Shown one piece after another: positions 48,401 through 60,870 of a stretch of 64,000 bases of DNA. The position numbers and the translations under genes were made by a program. Origin of the DNA: Atrina japonica (Eukaryota > Mollusca > Bivalvia > Pterioida > Pinnidae); assembly GCA_030159075.1 (NCBI GenBank), contig BROG01000232.1:124001-188000 (forward strand), in the 5' to 3' direction. The notes under the pieces were generated by a model. That model searched no databases and was not told where the DNA came from. It saw only the letters and a program-made list of their open reading frames with translations. Position 1 is the stretch's first letter, and every line of letters starts with the position of its first letter.

Positions 48401-49166
48401 GAATTTCTCATGTGACTTTTGTAATCTAGGTTCCACGTACTGTATTGGTTACAGATTACAGCTGACGTTGTCACTCTCCGAATTATCTGTGTGATTGATG
48501 ATATAGTACTGCCATTTCATTTTAAAATTTACTGGACAAAACCAATACTACCACTGTGTTCAATATGACAACTCATACTTTTTACAGATTCTTATTTCCA
48601 TGGTAAAAACAACATTTTAATAACATTAATGACCAATTTCTCCGATTCAAAATATAAAATGATTGATAATGACCATTTGCTTTGATACAATGTTTGGGAG
48701 AAATCTCAAACAAAAGAACAAACAAATATAGTAGTTTGATCTGTTTAATGAAATATTTACAACTATAAGATACGCTAATTAATAATTCTACTTCAAATAG
48801 TTTTTAACAATAATAATTCTACTTCAAATAGTTCTTAACAATAATAAAGCATATTGAAAATTGAATTCCGGAGCAATCATATCTACCGTACATCTGCAAG
48901 TTTCCAGATTATAAATAGTGTGGATACTATAATGAATCACTCATTTTATATGAAACATCTAGGAGTAATTTTGATATGGATTTTAAATCAGGGGCAAAAA
49001 ATCATTATATCACAAATGATAATTTTTATCTTATGTTTGTTTGGAAGTTCTAAAATTTTACCTAAGCATTCAATATTTGCATGTCTGAAAATAAATGCAA
49101 ATTGATTTAAAAATACGGAAAGTTCGATCTGTTTATGTTATTTCCATCATTTTAGTGTACATTTCA
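48401..49166 (-). other. 3' flank of nucleoside hydrolase copy 1
   Basis: From about 48841 to 49166 this aligns in patches with 62076-62320 next to copy 2 (shared aagcattcaatatttgcatg, and catcattttagtgtacattt), so the duplicated block includes the 3' untranslated region. A 33-bp tandem pair lies at 48779-48845. Confidence 0.7.
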
Positions 49167-52100
49167 CTATATCATATTATGCAAAAGTTGTCTTGTTTTC
49201 TCTACATCGTATGTTTTCATAATCTTTACATTGGGCTGTTTGTTCCATCGATTTCTCCAGTCACAAACCATCTGTCCACGAGTGAGTTCACAATTAAGTT
49301 CAATAGTTACGTATATATCACATGTCTCCAAGGCTACCGATTTATCTATAGCAACAGCCATAGCAACTGGATCACATGACCTGTAATGTGGCGTGTTGTT
49401 TTGTGTTTGCAATTTAACAGTTTTTCTTGTAATTGACTTCATAAATCGACCCTTAGGAGTGTCTGTGTTTATCCAGTCATCAAACCATTTCTGAAAAAGT
49501 ATCACACCGATTAAAAGAAACATAATGCCAAAGATTTTGTTATTATTGATTTTTTAAATATATTTTGATTAAAAGGTTTGTAAATCATGTGATTTCCATT
49601 TTGAAAGTGAAAATATTAATAATTTGTCTTGTTACATAATCAGGAATACATTGATGTTAAAACGCTATCGCTTCAACTTCAATTGTAAGAATTCAAATTT
49701 GAACTGTTTAAGTATCAGTAATTGTTTAATAAGATCATATTACAGACAGATCTGTAGAACGCATATGCGTTGTTCATGGAACAAATTTATTAAATTAAAA
49801 AGAATCATACCCAACTAAATCCACTCTCCCAGCATGTTTCCCATGGAACACTGAGGACTGGACAGTTGATTTCAAAAAGTGTTGTGTATGCCGCCTCTGG
49901 GTCTACCACGAAATTAAATTCTGATGCTGGAGATATATTTCCTTGTCCTGTATTCAAAGGAAAGAATGAAACATTTATCATTGTAATAGAACTAGGTTTG
50001 GAACTCTTTATTTTGAAAACCATATTTGGTAAGCAAACAGCTGGGATTCAATTGCATCTATTTACTATAAGTCAATGTTATCCAAAGGTGCTCCTTTATG
50101 TTTTAAAATTCCTAAACATAAACATCTGAAATATCTATACTTCAAAACTCTGATAAAATTATATGCTAGGTAAAATGAAGAAATACCAAAGGATAATCGA
50201 AACTGTATGTCCATTGGAGTATGATAAATTGAATGTCAAAAACTGGTCCTAAGATGAATGGCAACTAATGAATCCCAAAATGGGATGCCTGTTATGAGCA
50301 GGTGTCCAGAATGTTTCAGCATCCCAGCGTCCCCGTCGATAACTAAGGCTTGTCCTCATCAGCTTGACTATATCTATTAATGGTGTAGTTCATTTTATAT
50401 ACTCACAAGCTCTAGAGTTCAGATTGCGACTTTGTGTTATATATTTTAGACATGAAGAAATACCATGGCTACTGCCTGTTATGTCCCATGATGATCAGCA
50501 GAAGAAAAAGAAACCAAAGAAATGTTTCAGCATCCCAGCGTCCCCCAACAAAATGAAACTGGTGTAGTGTTATACTCACAAGCTTTTTAAATGGAAAGAA
50601 GTAGATACCTCTGATTCAGAGACCAAAGAAACCCAATCAGCGGACTTTTTTAAAGCATATGCTCTTTCCATTCATTAACAACATGACATGAATTTATAAA
50701 TGGCTACGAACATGAGCTGAAAAGCACTTCATTTTATATCGGCGCATATCCTGACTAAACATTCAACCTTTGACTGTTATTTGGAATTGCTATATGTATT
50801 TAGCCTCACATCTGATAAAATTATATGCTAGGTAAAATGAAGAAATACCAAAGGATAATCGAAACTGTATGTCCATTGGAGTATGATAAATTGAATGTCA
50901 AAAACTGGTCTTAAGATGAATGGCAACTATGAATCCCAAAATGGGATGGGAGCAGGTGTCCAGAATGTTTCAGCATCCCAGCGTCCCCGTCGATAACTAA
51001 GGCTTGTCCTCATCAGCTTGACTATATCTATTAATGGTGTAGTGTTATACTCACAAGCTCTAGAGTTCAGATACGACTTTGTGTTATATATTTTAGACAT
51101 TCAACATGGCTACTGCCTGTTATGTCCCATGATGATCAGCAGAAGAAAAAGAAACCAAAGAAACCCAACAAAATGAAACTACTTTTTTAAATGGAAAGAA
51201 GTAGATACCTCTGATTCAGAGATTAATCAGCGGAGTCATAAAGCATATGCTCTTTCCAACATTAACAACATGACATGAATTTATAAATGGCTACGAACAT
51301 GAGCTGAAAAGCACTTCATTTTATATCGGCGCATATCCTGACTAAACATTCAACCTTTGACTGTTATTTGGAATTGCTATATGTATTTAGACTCACATCA
51401 GATGTCATATGAGAAGTGACTGTGAATATTCTGTTTTCTTTCTAATATGTAGTTATTTTTTAAGGTCAGATATCAATGTATAGTTATATTTACCCCAACC
51501 ATTGTCTCTATATTTTAGCAGAGCGTTTTACATTTTATTCATTTTCCCCTCGAAGAATTTTATTTAAGATAATGCTATTTATGGTAATTTCATCTCCACA
51601 AAATGGATCCAGGAGCACAGGGGAAAAAATTACAATTCATATTCCCTTAATCCTAAGGGGTCTTTTTATAAAATTAGATGATTAAATAATGGTAATGGTT
51701 TTTGTCATTTCATAAAGACTTGTTTATGGATTATGCATGATGAACAGGAAGTAAAAATGGAGAAGTTCCAATTAATAATCGAAACTCAAGTCCATTAGAA
51801 CACGGCGAATTAGATGTGCAAATGGTCTCAACATGAAGATCAATTGCGAATACCGAACGAGATAGGACAGGTCCGGAAGGAGTCAGCGTACTACTCTGTT
51901 GGCATGTCACACCCGTCGCAAATGTTCCATGAAAACCTTTCTAGTTCGATGAACGGGTCAAATTCGGTGAAAAGGTCAAGTTTGGTGATACGGTCAAGTT
52001 CGATGAAAAACATGATTGGCGAAAGGGAGTCACTGTGTGGTGGCATGCTCCAGAATACTATCTAATATTACTTAGAGGAAGACTTCATAATATTTAACAA

Positions 52101-53671
52101 GATCCCCGGATTGACACTTAAACCACTTAAATGACTATTTCAAGCGTTCAACAACGTAACCTTGTGCAAGTAGTTTATTGGCGAGTCGTTTCGCTCTCAG
52201 AATAAAACATTCATAAGAAGAGTATGCCCTGGCATAAAGTATAAGTTGTGAAATGAAAACGCCATAGGCAGGAGAAAATAGAAGATTACTAAAAATCGTC
52301 ACGTTTGTCGTAAAAGGAGGTGTGAAGTTGACCGTCTTTTCCAGTTGATAGGAGTAAATTTGGGTAAGAAGCAGATATGTTGCTCTCACAGGATATATCT
52401 GGCCGAGGTAATTCAGAAATTCTGAATTATTTATGGGCAGGACTTTGTCGATATACCCGTAAATAAAAGTGACCGAGATGCTAACTGAGTGTTTCTTTTA
52501 GAAAACAGATACTGTATGAATTCCGCTTCATATGAATACAAAAGATGTCAGAAAAGAGAGGTGCACAATTGGTACCCATTGGAAAGCCAACAATTTGTTG
52601 GAAAACTTTTCCCGCAAAACCACGAAGATGTCCTCTACCAGAAACCACATCATCTTGATAATATCGTCTTCAATGTACTTGCTACTGGAATCAGAGTGTT
52701 CCTTCACAAAATAAGAATCCTCATGACCTAACACTAAATATTTACATCTGCGATTTCCATTTTTGTTTACAAAGGAGTTTTGTATAATAGATATTAATCT
52801 GTTTTTGAGTTTTTTTAAGAGGAATTGTTGTGTAAATGGTCGAAAAATCAAAAGACTTGATGCTTGTAATATGTTTGAAATTTGGTGACTTGAAATGTTC
52901 TAACTGTTCCAATAATTCTTTTGGATTCTTAAGGATGCACATCTGATTGATTCCGCGTCTTGCGTAGGCCGTTGTACAGTACTTCTTAAGACCATGTTTG
53001 CCATACGGGTGATTCAGATAACCTAGAAATCTACATCAGAAGGAAAAATAACTTCCTTAACCAGGCACCTGTCAATGTCAAATGTTTCAATTTGTTTTTA
53101 TTGATCTTTACATTGACATATTTGTTTGATGTTTTACCTCTTTGCTCCTACTAGGTGATAACCAAACATGTAGAAAATCCATTTAAAAGGGAACATAACT
53201 AACAATATCAATCACTGTTACCTTTATGTTTATCTTTGTGTAGTAAATATTTATTTCTTCACACTTTCTACTAATCTATAATAGTTTTCATGATAATAGT
53301 CTAAATCAGAAAAAAGAAACATCCACTTAAAAAGATAGTAACTCTTATATGCGGCCACCTGGCAATATCATCCATGTTGTCTTTTAATTTGATCATTTTT
53401 CTTCTTCACTTTCTCTTTATCCCTTATTATTTTGTAGACAATTGACGACAACTTAATCCAAGTGATGGGGACAGCTCACATTAGCTTTTGGTCTAGGTCA
53501 ACTTCAAAGCCCAACGTCATTTTTCAGTGTACAAAATGTTTTTTGCATGATTACCTGCTATGTTTCCTCCCATGAAAATCATTTTATTTAGCTTCCTCCC
53601 AAAATCTGGGTCAAGTCGAAGAGCTACTGCGATATATGTTAAAGGACCCAATGCTACTAGAGTTATTTCTC
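49167..53671 (-). CDS. Nucleoside hydrolase, tandem copy 1, 3' three exons
   Basis: Minus-strand exons 53671-53555 (117 bp), 49947-49811 (137 bp) and 49490-49167 (324 bp, ends TAG). AG acceptors, GT donors and phases 1, 1, 0 agree, giving an unbroken 192-residue C-terminal part. It reads GEITLVALGPL...IFMGGNIAG, then GQGN-SPASEFNF-VDPEAA...PWETC, then KWFDDWIN...SCDPVAMAVAI...LTRGQMV, the diagnostic order of inosine-uridine nucleoside N-ribohydrolases, which split nucleosides into ribose and base. Glu and Asn of the EFN motif bind ribose. The residue before the active-site Asp is Cys, not His, as known for the animal group. The N-terminal exons with the calcium-binding aspartate cluster were not found between 53672 and 62064, so this may be a partial duplicate or use exons beyond copy 2. 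Intron 2, 3.6 kb, is full of retroelement debris. Confidence 0.88.
50143..51395. repeat. Direct duplication of about 0.6 kb, one copy scrambled
   Basis: Copy 1 is 50143-50810 and copy 2 is 50811-51395; both start tctgataaaattatatgcta. Copy 1 carries at least seven short replacements or insertions, each copied from elsewhere in the unit: for example the tgtttcagcatcccagcg block, normally at about 50313, reappears at about 50524. The first part of each unit resembles the tail next to the reverse transcriptase remnant at 51740-52080. It lies in an intron of nucleoside hydrolase copy 1. Confidence 0.9.
51740..52080 (-). repeat. Diverged family A-like tail (subfamily D)
   Basis: It contains aggtccggaaggagtcagcg and atgtcacacccgtcgcaaat, recognisably related to the family A core, and lies just where the 3' tail of the minus-strand reverse transcriptase remnant (52130-53010) should be. 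A short tandem ggtcaa-ttcggtga motif sits at 51955-52005. Confidence 0.65.
52130..53010 (-). pseudogene. Penelope-like reverse transcriptase remnant
   Basis: Read from 52985 downward: YCTTAYARRGINQMCILKN, FDFSTIYTTIP, FVNKNGNRRCKYLVLGHED, YFVKEHSDSSSKY, a degenerate catalytic box YIDKVLPINN (about 52450), YDKRDDF (about 52310) and PAYGVFISQLILYARA (about 52265-52215), then LANKLLAQGY. Several frameshifts and stops separate these blocks, so it is dead. It lies in an intron of nucleoside hydrolase copy 1, in the same orientation as the gene. Confidence 0.85.
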
Positions 53672-56090
53672 CTGTAAACAAAACAGGTAAAAATAATATT
53701 TCAGTTTAGAAAATTATCATCACATACATTATGTATGTATGTATGTATTATGAATGTCGAATGTGATCCACACTGTAAGCATAATTTGGAACATTTCGCT
53801 AAAATAGCAGATTTTTCATTAGTAATCAAACGTTTTACCGTTACTGGACCCGTATTTTTAGTACATTAATCATTGTTCAGTATGAAAAGTATAACAAGCA
53901 GATAAATATGATTATACCAAATACGTCAGACAAATGGAATAACATATACACGGATTTATTACATTTTTCATTAAATTTATCAATTAAATAAAAAAATTAT
54001 CTTTCACTGCTATGCTCATTGATTTTACTGTATTTTGATTGGCCAATCAAAATACAGTGCCAGGCCACTAATGAAAATCTGATTAATTAATCCCATCTAC
54101 AATGTAATGATAATTGTCAATTCATTGTTTGATTATAAACTGATCAAATTTGCTAGCAAATGCCAATAAATGGTGATGCCGTGGTAAAAGCTTTTGAACA
54201 CGTACTGTAGACGTGATATATCAATGAGGGATTTTCATGAGCTATTTGTAACGCCGTATTGAAGCTAAACAAAATGGCTCCGCACAGACTTGTTCCGTTT
54301 CAACTAAAATCAGACGATATTATGTTTAGATGAAGTGTGTTTAAGTCGTCGAAATGCAGTGGAAATGGTTAATGTATCCACTATCTACGTTAACAGTTCG
54401 GAAGTTTTTGAACAAATTCAGTGAGGCTGGAGATACAGTAAAGAATATGAAAATCGAATAGGGCAAACTTCGTCGTGAGTTTGCTGCCCATGTCTAACTT
54501 TGGCATATTTCTCATAAAGGGACCAGTGTAACTGCATGTTGAAGGTAATATTAATTAAGGAATTATATTTAGGATCTTGATGATTTTTATGGCCAGTTGT
54601 GGCGAAGGATTTCAGATATTGCCCCTAGATCTTAATAGCGGATCGGGATCTGTCCCGTATATTTTGTACCTGTAAGTGTGAGCTCTCAATGCAAAAGGAA
54701 AGCCAACTTCAGATTCTATCGTAGCCTACCAACTCACTAGGCCTCAATATTATTGAAAGTATATGAATGATACTTAAATTACACTTTTTCAGAAATTTCA
54801 AATGCATAGTCGCAGTCAAGTGATGTATTTCAATCAAAACCTGGTTTGTTCACACTTCATAAGTATTTCAATCAAAACTTAACTGGTTTGTTCACACTTC
54901 ATAAGATAGCAAAGTAGACAGTTGTTTTTGAACATCAGGTGAGCCTAAATCTAGGGCCTGACGAAACTTAACTGGAAAATGTTATAAGCATGTTATTAAA
55001 AACAATTGTCAAATATCATCTATGTATTACAGTTCGGCATAAAATTAGACAGTTTACTTGTTTCGTTTACAATAACAGTGTTTTATTGCATTTTGCGATA
55101 GTGAGGCAACCTGGATCACTCACATTTCCCATATTTCTCCGTGATAAACTCGTGCTACGTCTGTCTACAAGAGGCTTGCGGGTTAAATATGTATGACTAT
55201 CAACAGAGACTCCAGGCACAATGCTTCACTCGATGTTCTTATAACCGCATGTTATTTTTAAAAACAATTTGATAGTCAAGATATCATCTACATGTATCTA
55301 CACTTTTACGGCATAAAACATTATAGTGTTACAGTATCACAGTCTTACTGATTATTTTGCGCATCATTCCCAGTCTCTTTTTTCAGTGACAAACACTTGC
55401 TAATTTCCTGAAAGTAGTAAAATATTTAAGTTTAAGAATCTGATATTTCTATTGACATGAATCATTAGATATCAGAATCATAAAATAATGTAGCATCAGT
55501 GAAAAAATATAGTAACAACTGGAATAGAAATTTCAGTATATAGTATATTTATAGTAGTATAGTATATTTATCATGTTGATGGTCTATCAGACATATCCAA
55601 GATACCCACACATAAGGAAAATTAACTTTTATTTGCAAGATATAGTGGACATCAATATTAGAGAATAACGGCAGTCGAAAAGTAACGTTACTACTTACTT
55701 GTATTATCCACGATTTCTGAGTAATGAGGAGAAAGAGTTTTGTTTAAAGAATGTTTAATTTCTCCAGTTAAACCAATCATAAAGAAGTAAAATAGATATT
55801 TACTTGACAACCTCACTGTCTTTTTAGCAGCCGAGAAATATTCATGGAAATGGAATAGGCACACGTATTTTGCACGAAAGTATTGCATAATTGCTGGACA
55901 GCTCTAATTACCAGACTTCCTGATAACTGCTGCCACAACTGATAGGCATATAACATGCCTTGAATCTCATTGTTGATAACTGAATAACTGAATGGTGTTT
56001 AATTTTAATACTATATTTTCTATAACAGTAATCTTTTTCAAGAACTTCATATGCATGCATATGTAATGTAGAAGTAGTTATATCAATGGA
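53672..56090. other. Region between nucleoside hydrolase copies, no exon recognised
   Basis: An (ATGT)n run lies at 53730-53748 and a direct pair of about 38 bp at 54828-54905 (ggtttgttcacacttcataa twice). I looked on the minus strand for the N-terminal aspartate cluster of nucleoside hydrolase and did not find it. Confidence 0.5.
54027..54058. repeat. Perfect 32-bp palindrome
   Basis: actgtattttgattgg is followed with no spacer by its exact reverse complement. The centre forms ATTGGCCAAT, two back-to-back CCAAT boxes. Confidence 0.95.
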
Positions 56091-56252
<162 letters not shown>

Positions 56253-56724
56253 GAACAAATTATAAAGCATCGTAATAAGCACAACTTAAGAGACTCTAAA
56301 TCAACAGTTTAGTTACATTTAAGTTCATTCATGGTCGTTGTTTTTGGAGTGAAGAAAATGAACAATAAGACTTTGTATTTCGTTACTCTGTTTGTTAATC
56401 AAATATATTCTATCTTAACCAGTAATTAGATCAGTGTAGTGGTAGATCATTCTCTTGAGACTATGGTATTGCACGGTTTAACATAAGTATTAAGATGCTT
56501 AAGATTGCATACATATATGTATATTTAGTTATATGTATCTATAACTAAAGAATAATAAGCATTTTGGCCATTTTCGTATATTTACATTCCCCGCAGCAAT
56601 CTCCCATAGACTCAGTATTAATATAGACGGCGTTTATAATCGAAACTGGCACATTACATGACGTCGCACCAAGTTGATGCAGCAATTCTTTTAAATTCAA
56701 AATAAATAAGTAACATACCATAGT

Positions 56725-57200
56725 CACCCGCATATGGAGTTTATATTTCACAAATGATCCGACATGCCAGGGCGTGTTCAACACATGAACATTTCATATA
56801 CAGATGTCAACTACTCACTGACAAATTATTGGCACAGGGATATCGAAAACCGCGTTTGATGTCAACGATCCGCACATTTTACGGTCGGTATAACAGTCTT
56901 GTTTGCGATTACTCAGTGTCACTGGGTGAAATGTTGAGTTGCCTGTTCGATGACTGTTGTTGAGACGTCTGTACCAATTGTGACGTCGATTCGTTCCTAA
57001 CGCATTTCATTTGGACTTGACTGTGGACTCAAGACGGGTGTGACCGGTCGTTAGGGGATGCTTACTCCTCCATGACACCTAATACCACCTCTTGGTTTCC
57101 AGAGGTCCGTGTTTGTCCATTTTTGCCGGAATTGTATCCGTGTCTCGGGCATCCTAAAGATTTATACTTTGGTATCTGAGATGTTTTATATCCTACTCTG
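56725..57200 (+). mobile_element. Family A retroelement 3' end: reverse transcriptase C-terminus plus tail
   Basis: An open stretch reads AYGVYISQMIRHARACSTHE, then KLLAQGYRKPRLM, FYGRYNSLVCDYSVSLGEML and a stop at 56963. The family A tail follows directly: gactgtggactcaagacggg, cttactcctccatgacacct, gaggtccgtgtttgtccatt, ending ggtatctgagatgttttata. This and the copy at 57850-58900 show that family A is the 3' untranslated tail of this reverse transcriptase. No endonuclease domain follows the reverse transcriptase. Confidence 0.85.
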
Positions 57201-57849
57201 GTATTTTTTTTCTCCATATATTCCAAAGATTTTATCATTTCCCACGCAATATACTCTTCTAACTTGAACTCTACAGTTCCATCAAGATGCTGATCACGTT
57301 AAAAGCGGGATATTTGATTCTTATTATTCAGTTTGTCAATATGGAAAGAATGATGTGTAAATATAGCGAAAGAACGCTGATCAGAATGCATTTATTGACA
57401 ATATGGATGCCGTTTGGGTGACAGCTAAATATAATTGTATTTTGGCACTTTGTGTCGTATTTGGATTATTATATAAATAATAATCTTCACGTTGATTTGC
57501 AGCGGCGGCCAGTATCCATAAAAACTCCACAAGGAATCTATTAATGCAATTTGTAATACTATATTCAACATTATATCATATATTGTTGTATACATTGTAT
57601 ATTTGTTCAAATGTTGTTATGTCCTCTAAGTCTTTTACTGCGTTTGGAAAAAATGAATTTGAACTTGATACCTCAGTTACACGGAGCGGACTCGTGTTTA
57701 CAACATTGGATGTAAACAGTTCCATAAAAACAACAGGTTGCGTGCCACTCCATTTATTACAAACACACCCATTGAAATGACTGAGAACTCGCAGCTCAAT
57801 TGTTAATACCAAATTGCGATTTTATTAAAAGAGAGACTTTTTAGCATCA
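57201..57849. other. AT-rich stretch without recognisable features
   Basis: Overlapping open frames at 57544-57780 and 57576-57812 have no recognisable domain. Confidence 0.4.
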
Positions 57850-58900
57850 TAGACAACTGTTTTTTTTAATAAAGGTGGTACCCAAAAGTTGAAAGATCTG
57901 ATGATTGGTTATCATGATACTTATTTTGTCCAACACCACTCTGATTCTACACATAAATACACTGAAGTTGACATAAAAAAGATGCTTGAATTTCTAATAG
58001 ATAATATATTTGTAATGTTCGAAGATGTGGTCTTTCAACAAACCGTCGGTTTTCGTATGGGAACCAATTGTCCCTTTATTGGCTGACCTGTTCCTTTATT
58101 CATACAAAGCAGACTTCATTCAGAACTGCTGAATCAAAAGAAGAAAAAAGTTAGCGGTGTGCTTTTATTTGACATTTAAATATATTGACAATTTTTTGTC
58201 AGTTATTAACGACAATTTTCATGCATATGTCAATACGATGTATCCCGGCGAACTAGAAATTAACGATACAACAGAATCAAGCACACACGCTTCATACTTA
58301 GGCATTTTACTTGCTATAGACACAAACGGGAAATTGGCAACTAAGCTACACGACAAACACGATGATTTCAGCTTTTATATCGTAAATTTTTCACATTTAA
58401 GTAGTAATATCCCACATCCACACCCATATTGAGTTTATATTCCACAAATGATTCGATATGCCAGGGCGTGTTCAACATATTCAACACATGAACAATTCAT
58501 ATACAGATGTAAACTATTCACTGACAAATTATTGACACAGGGATATCGAAAACCGCGTTTGATGTCAACGTTCCGCAAATGTTACGGTCGGTATTATTGT
58601 CTTGTTTACGATTATTCTGTTTCACTAAGTGAAATGTTGAGTTGCCTTTTCGTTGGCTGTTGTTGAGATGTCTGTAGCAATTATTACGAGGATTAGTTCC
58701 TCACGTATTTTATTTGGATTTGACTGAACTCATGGCGGGTGTGACCGGTCGACATTGGATGCTTACTCTTCCATGGCGCCTGATCCAACCTGTTGGTTTC
58801 CAGAGGTCCGTATTTGTCCATTTTTACCAGATTTGTATCTATATCCTGGACATCCAAAAGATTAATACTTTGGTATCTGACACTTTTTATATATTCACTT
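57850..58900 (+). mobile_element. Penelope-like element lacking endonuclease, 5'-truncated, with family A tail
   Basis: Reverse transcriptase blocks in order: KDLMIGYHDTYFVQHHSDST (57891), MLEFLIDNIFVMF, FQQTVGFRMGTNC (58036-58074), a changed catalytic box FKYIDNFLSV (58177) where the second Asp is Asn, ASYLGILLAIDTNGKL, then after a frameshift MIRYARACSTY and FYRCK-like blocks to a stop at 58666. The family A tail follows (gtgtgaccggtcgacattgg ... ggtatctgacactttttata) to about 58900. The order matches Penelope-like enzymes, but no GIY-YIG domain follows, unlike the element at 132-1610. Stops and frameshifts show it is dead. Confidence 0.85.
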
Positions 58901-59189
58901 ATATATAAAATAAATAAAGTTTAAAATTTAAAAAAATTCAAAAACTTCAATTTCAAAAATACTTACAATTTGTAATTATTGAACAGAATGTTCATAAGAT
59001 CTCCATGAAAAAGCCAACGTCAATAAAAACATGCAAATCACTTTGATACTTTAGATCACATGTGGCATCATATTTTCTACATTAAAATTAAATATATTTA
59101 ACTTATCTAGATTGAGAGACACATGCTTTCGCATATTTTATATCGTCTACAGCACGGTGGCAAACGGGTTTATATTTTCTGTATACAGT

Positions 59190-59410
59190 AGTATGACATA
59201 AATGAGTTTGCAAAATTTATTTTCACTAAACGTGATAGGACCAGGTGTCCGGAAGGAGTCAGCGTCCTCTGCCAGCATGCCACACCCGTCGCCAATGTTA
59301 CATGGAAACCTCTCGAGTTCAGTGAAAAGATCACTAACAAATTCTGCAAGAAAAAGGTTTAGAACTGGCGAAACATTTAAATGGATCAAAAGCAGGATCT
59401 ATATGGGCGA
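59190..59410 (-). repeat. Subfamily D tail fragment
   Basis: gataggaccaggtgtccgga, agtcagcgtcctctgccagc and catgccacacccgtcgccaa match the tail at 51850-51930. Confidence 0.7.
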
Positions 59411-60362
59411 TTAGTTTGAGTTCTAGAATGGCATTTTCATTGGTACTCTTACAGTACAATTCAAGCGTTCAATCTGATCACTCAGATATATCCTGGATTT
59501 GAACTATTTAGATGTTACAGAGATTCTGTTCATTTTACAGCATTGGCGCAGACATTTTGGACACCCAAAGTTGTGCGGGGGGGGGGGGGTAAAATTAGCC
59601 CAGCGATCTGATTGGTCATTAAATGAAAAAAAAAATAGTTTTGCCATTTATTAGTGAAATTAAGATGATAAAAAAGATTTATGAATATTAGTAGTACATT
59701 GCAAATTATAGGGTTGACGGTTGAAAATTTAAAGGGAGGGATCCAATGAGAATAGATATTTTCGTTTGGTGCGGAATACTACTAAGTGTAAACAAGTTAA
59801 AATTTGCAGTAGTATTGCAACGGCAACCTATACTTTTGATTGCATATTCTGTTATAAAAAATACTGCTCTTTAAACACATGGTACTGATTTGACTTAGAT
59901 TTAATAAACACGGGGATGACAGTGACCAGAAGTTTTGTAAATTAGCATTGAGGCCTATGGGGAAATATCTGGTGGTGTCTGTCCTAGAGAATGTGTTACT
60001 GATCGCTTTCAGAATCTGAGTCAGTGACTCTGCATAATTAATTAGAATCCACTGACAGAATAACCTCAAGATTCTTGATAAAAACACTAATTATATGCAA
60101 TATTCATAATGTTTCCAACACAGGAACATTATTGCACTCTTTTACATCACTACCTACCAGTTTTCAATAACAATAAAAACACAATTTTGCGAGATAATAT
60201 GCTTTTAATGATGGCCACATGCAATAATAGAACCAATAAGAAATATCTGAAAAGAACAAAACAAAGTAGAAGCTCATCTATATAACGAAATATTCATAAT
60301 TATAATTTTGATTCAGAACCGCAAACTGCAAAAAATACCCGTTATATGGTATAATTAAGACT
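59411..60362. other. Non-coding stretch with a G homopolymer
   Basis: A run of about 13 G lies at 59577-59590. A 96-codon minus frame at 59797-60087 has no recognisable domain. Confidence 0.4.
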
Positions 60363-60366
60363 TTAA

Positions 60367-60808
60367 AGGTCATAGGCAACGATTTTTAAGTTTGTTTTGT
60401 ATTTAAATTTCCTAAATATAACCACCTAAAAGTTATATAGCCAAATTATCTAAGTTGAAAAATTACAGCATACTTGTTTATTCTGTCATCAAAGTTCACT
60501 TATCGGCATCTCGCTTGCGCGCTTAATGCCCTTTGTGTGACGTCATATGAGAACAGTTTCAATAATCGCACACTCAAATCACAGTAACCGACTATGATAG
60601 CGGTATACTTGTACATGTGTATTATGAGTTTACCAACCCGATATAGATTTAATTTTATCATTTATCTTTGATGGCTCACTTTTTCATGATTTTAATAGAT
60701 TTTCATAAATTACAATAAAATTGTGTAAATGTAGTTTACAGTGAAAAAAAAGTTACTGCTGTACCAGTTTTTAAAAAGGTGTTCTTTCAAAGATTTTGTG
60801 TAGGCTTT

Positions 60809-60870
<62 letters not shown>

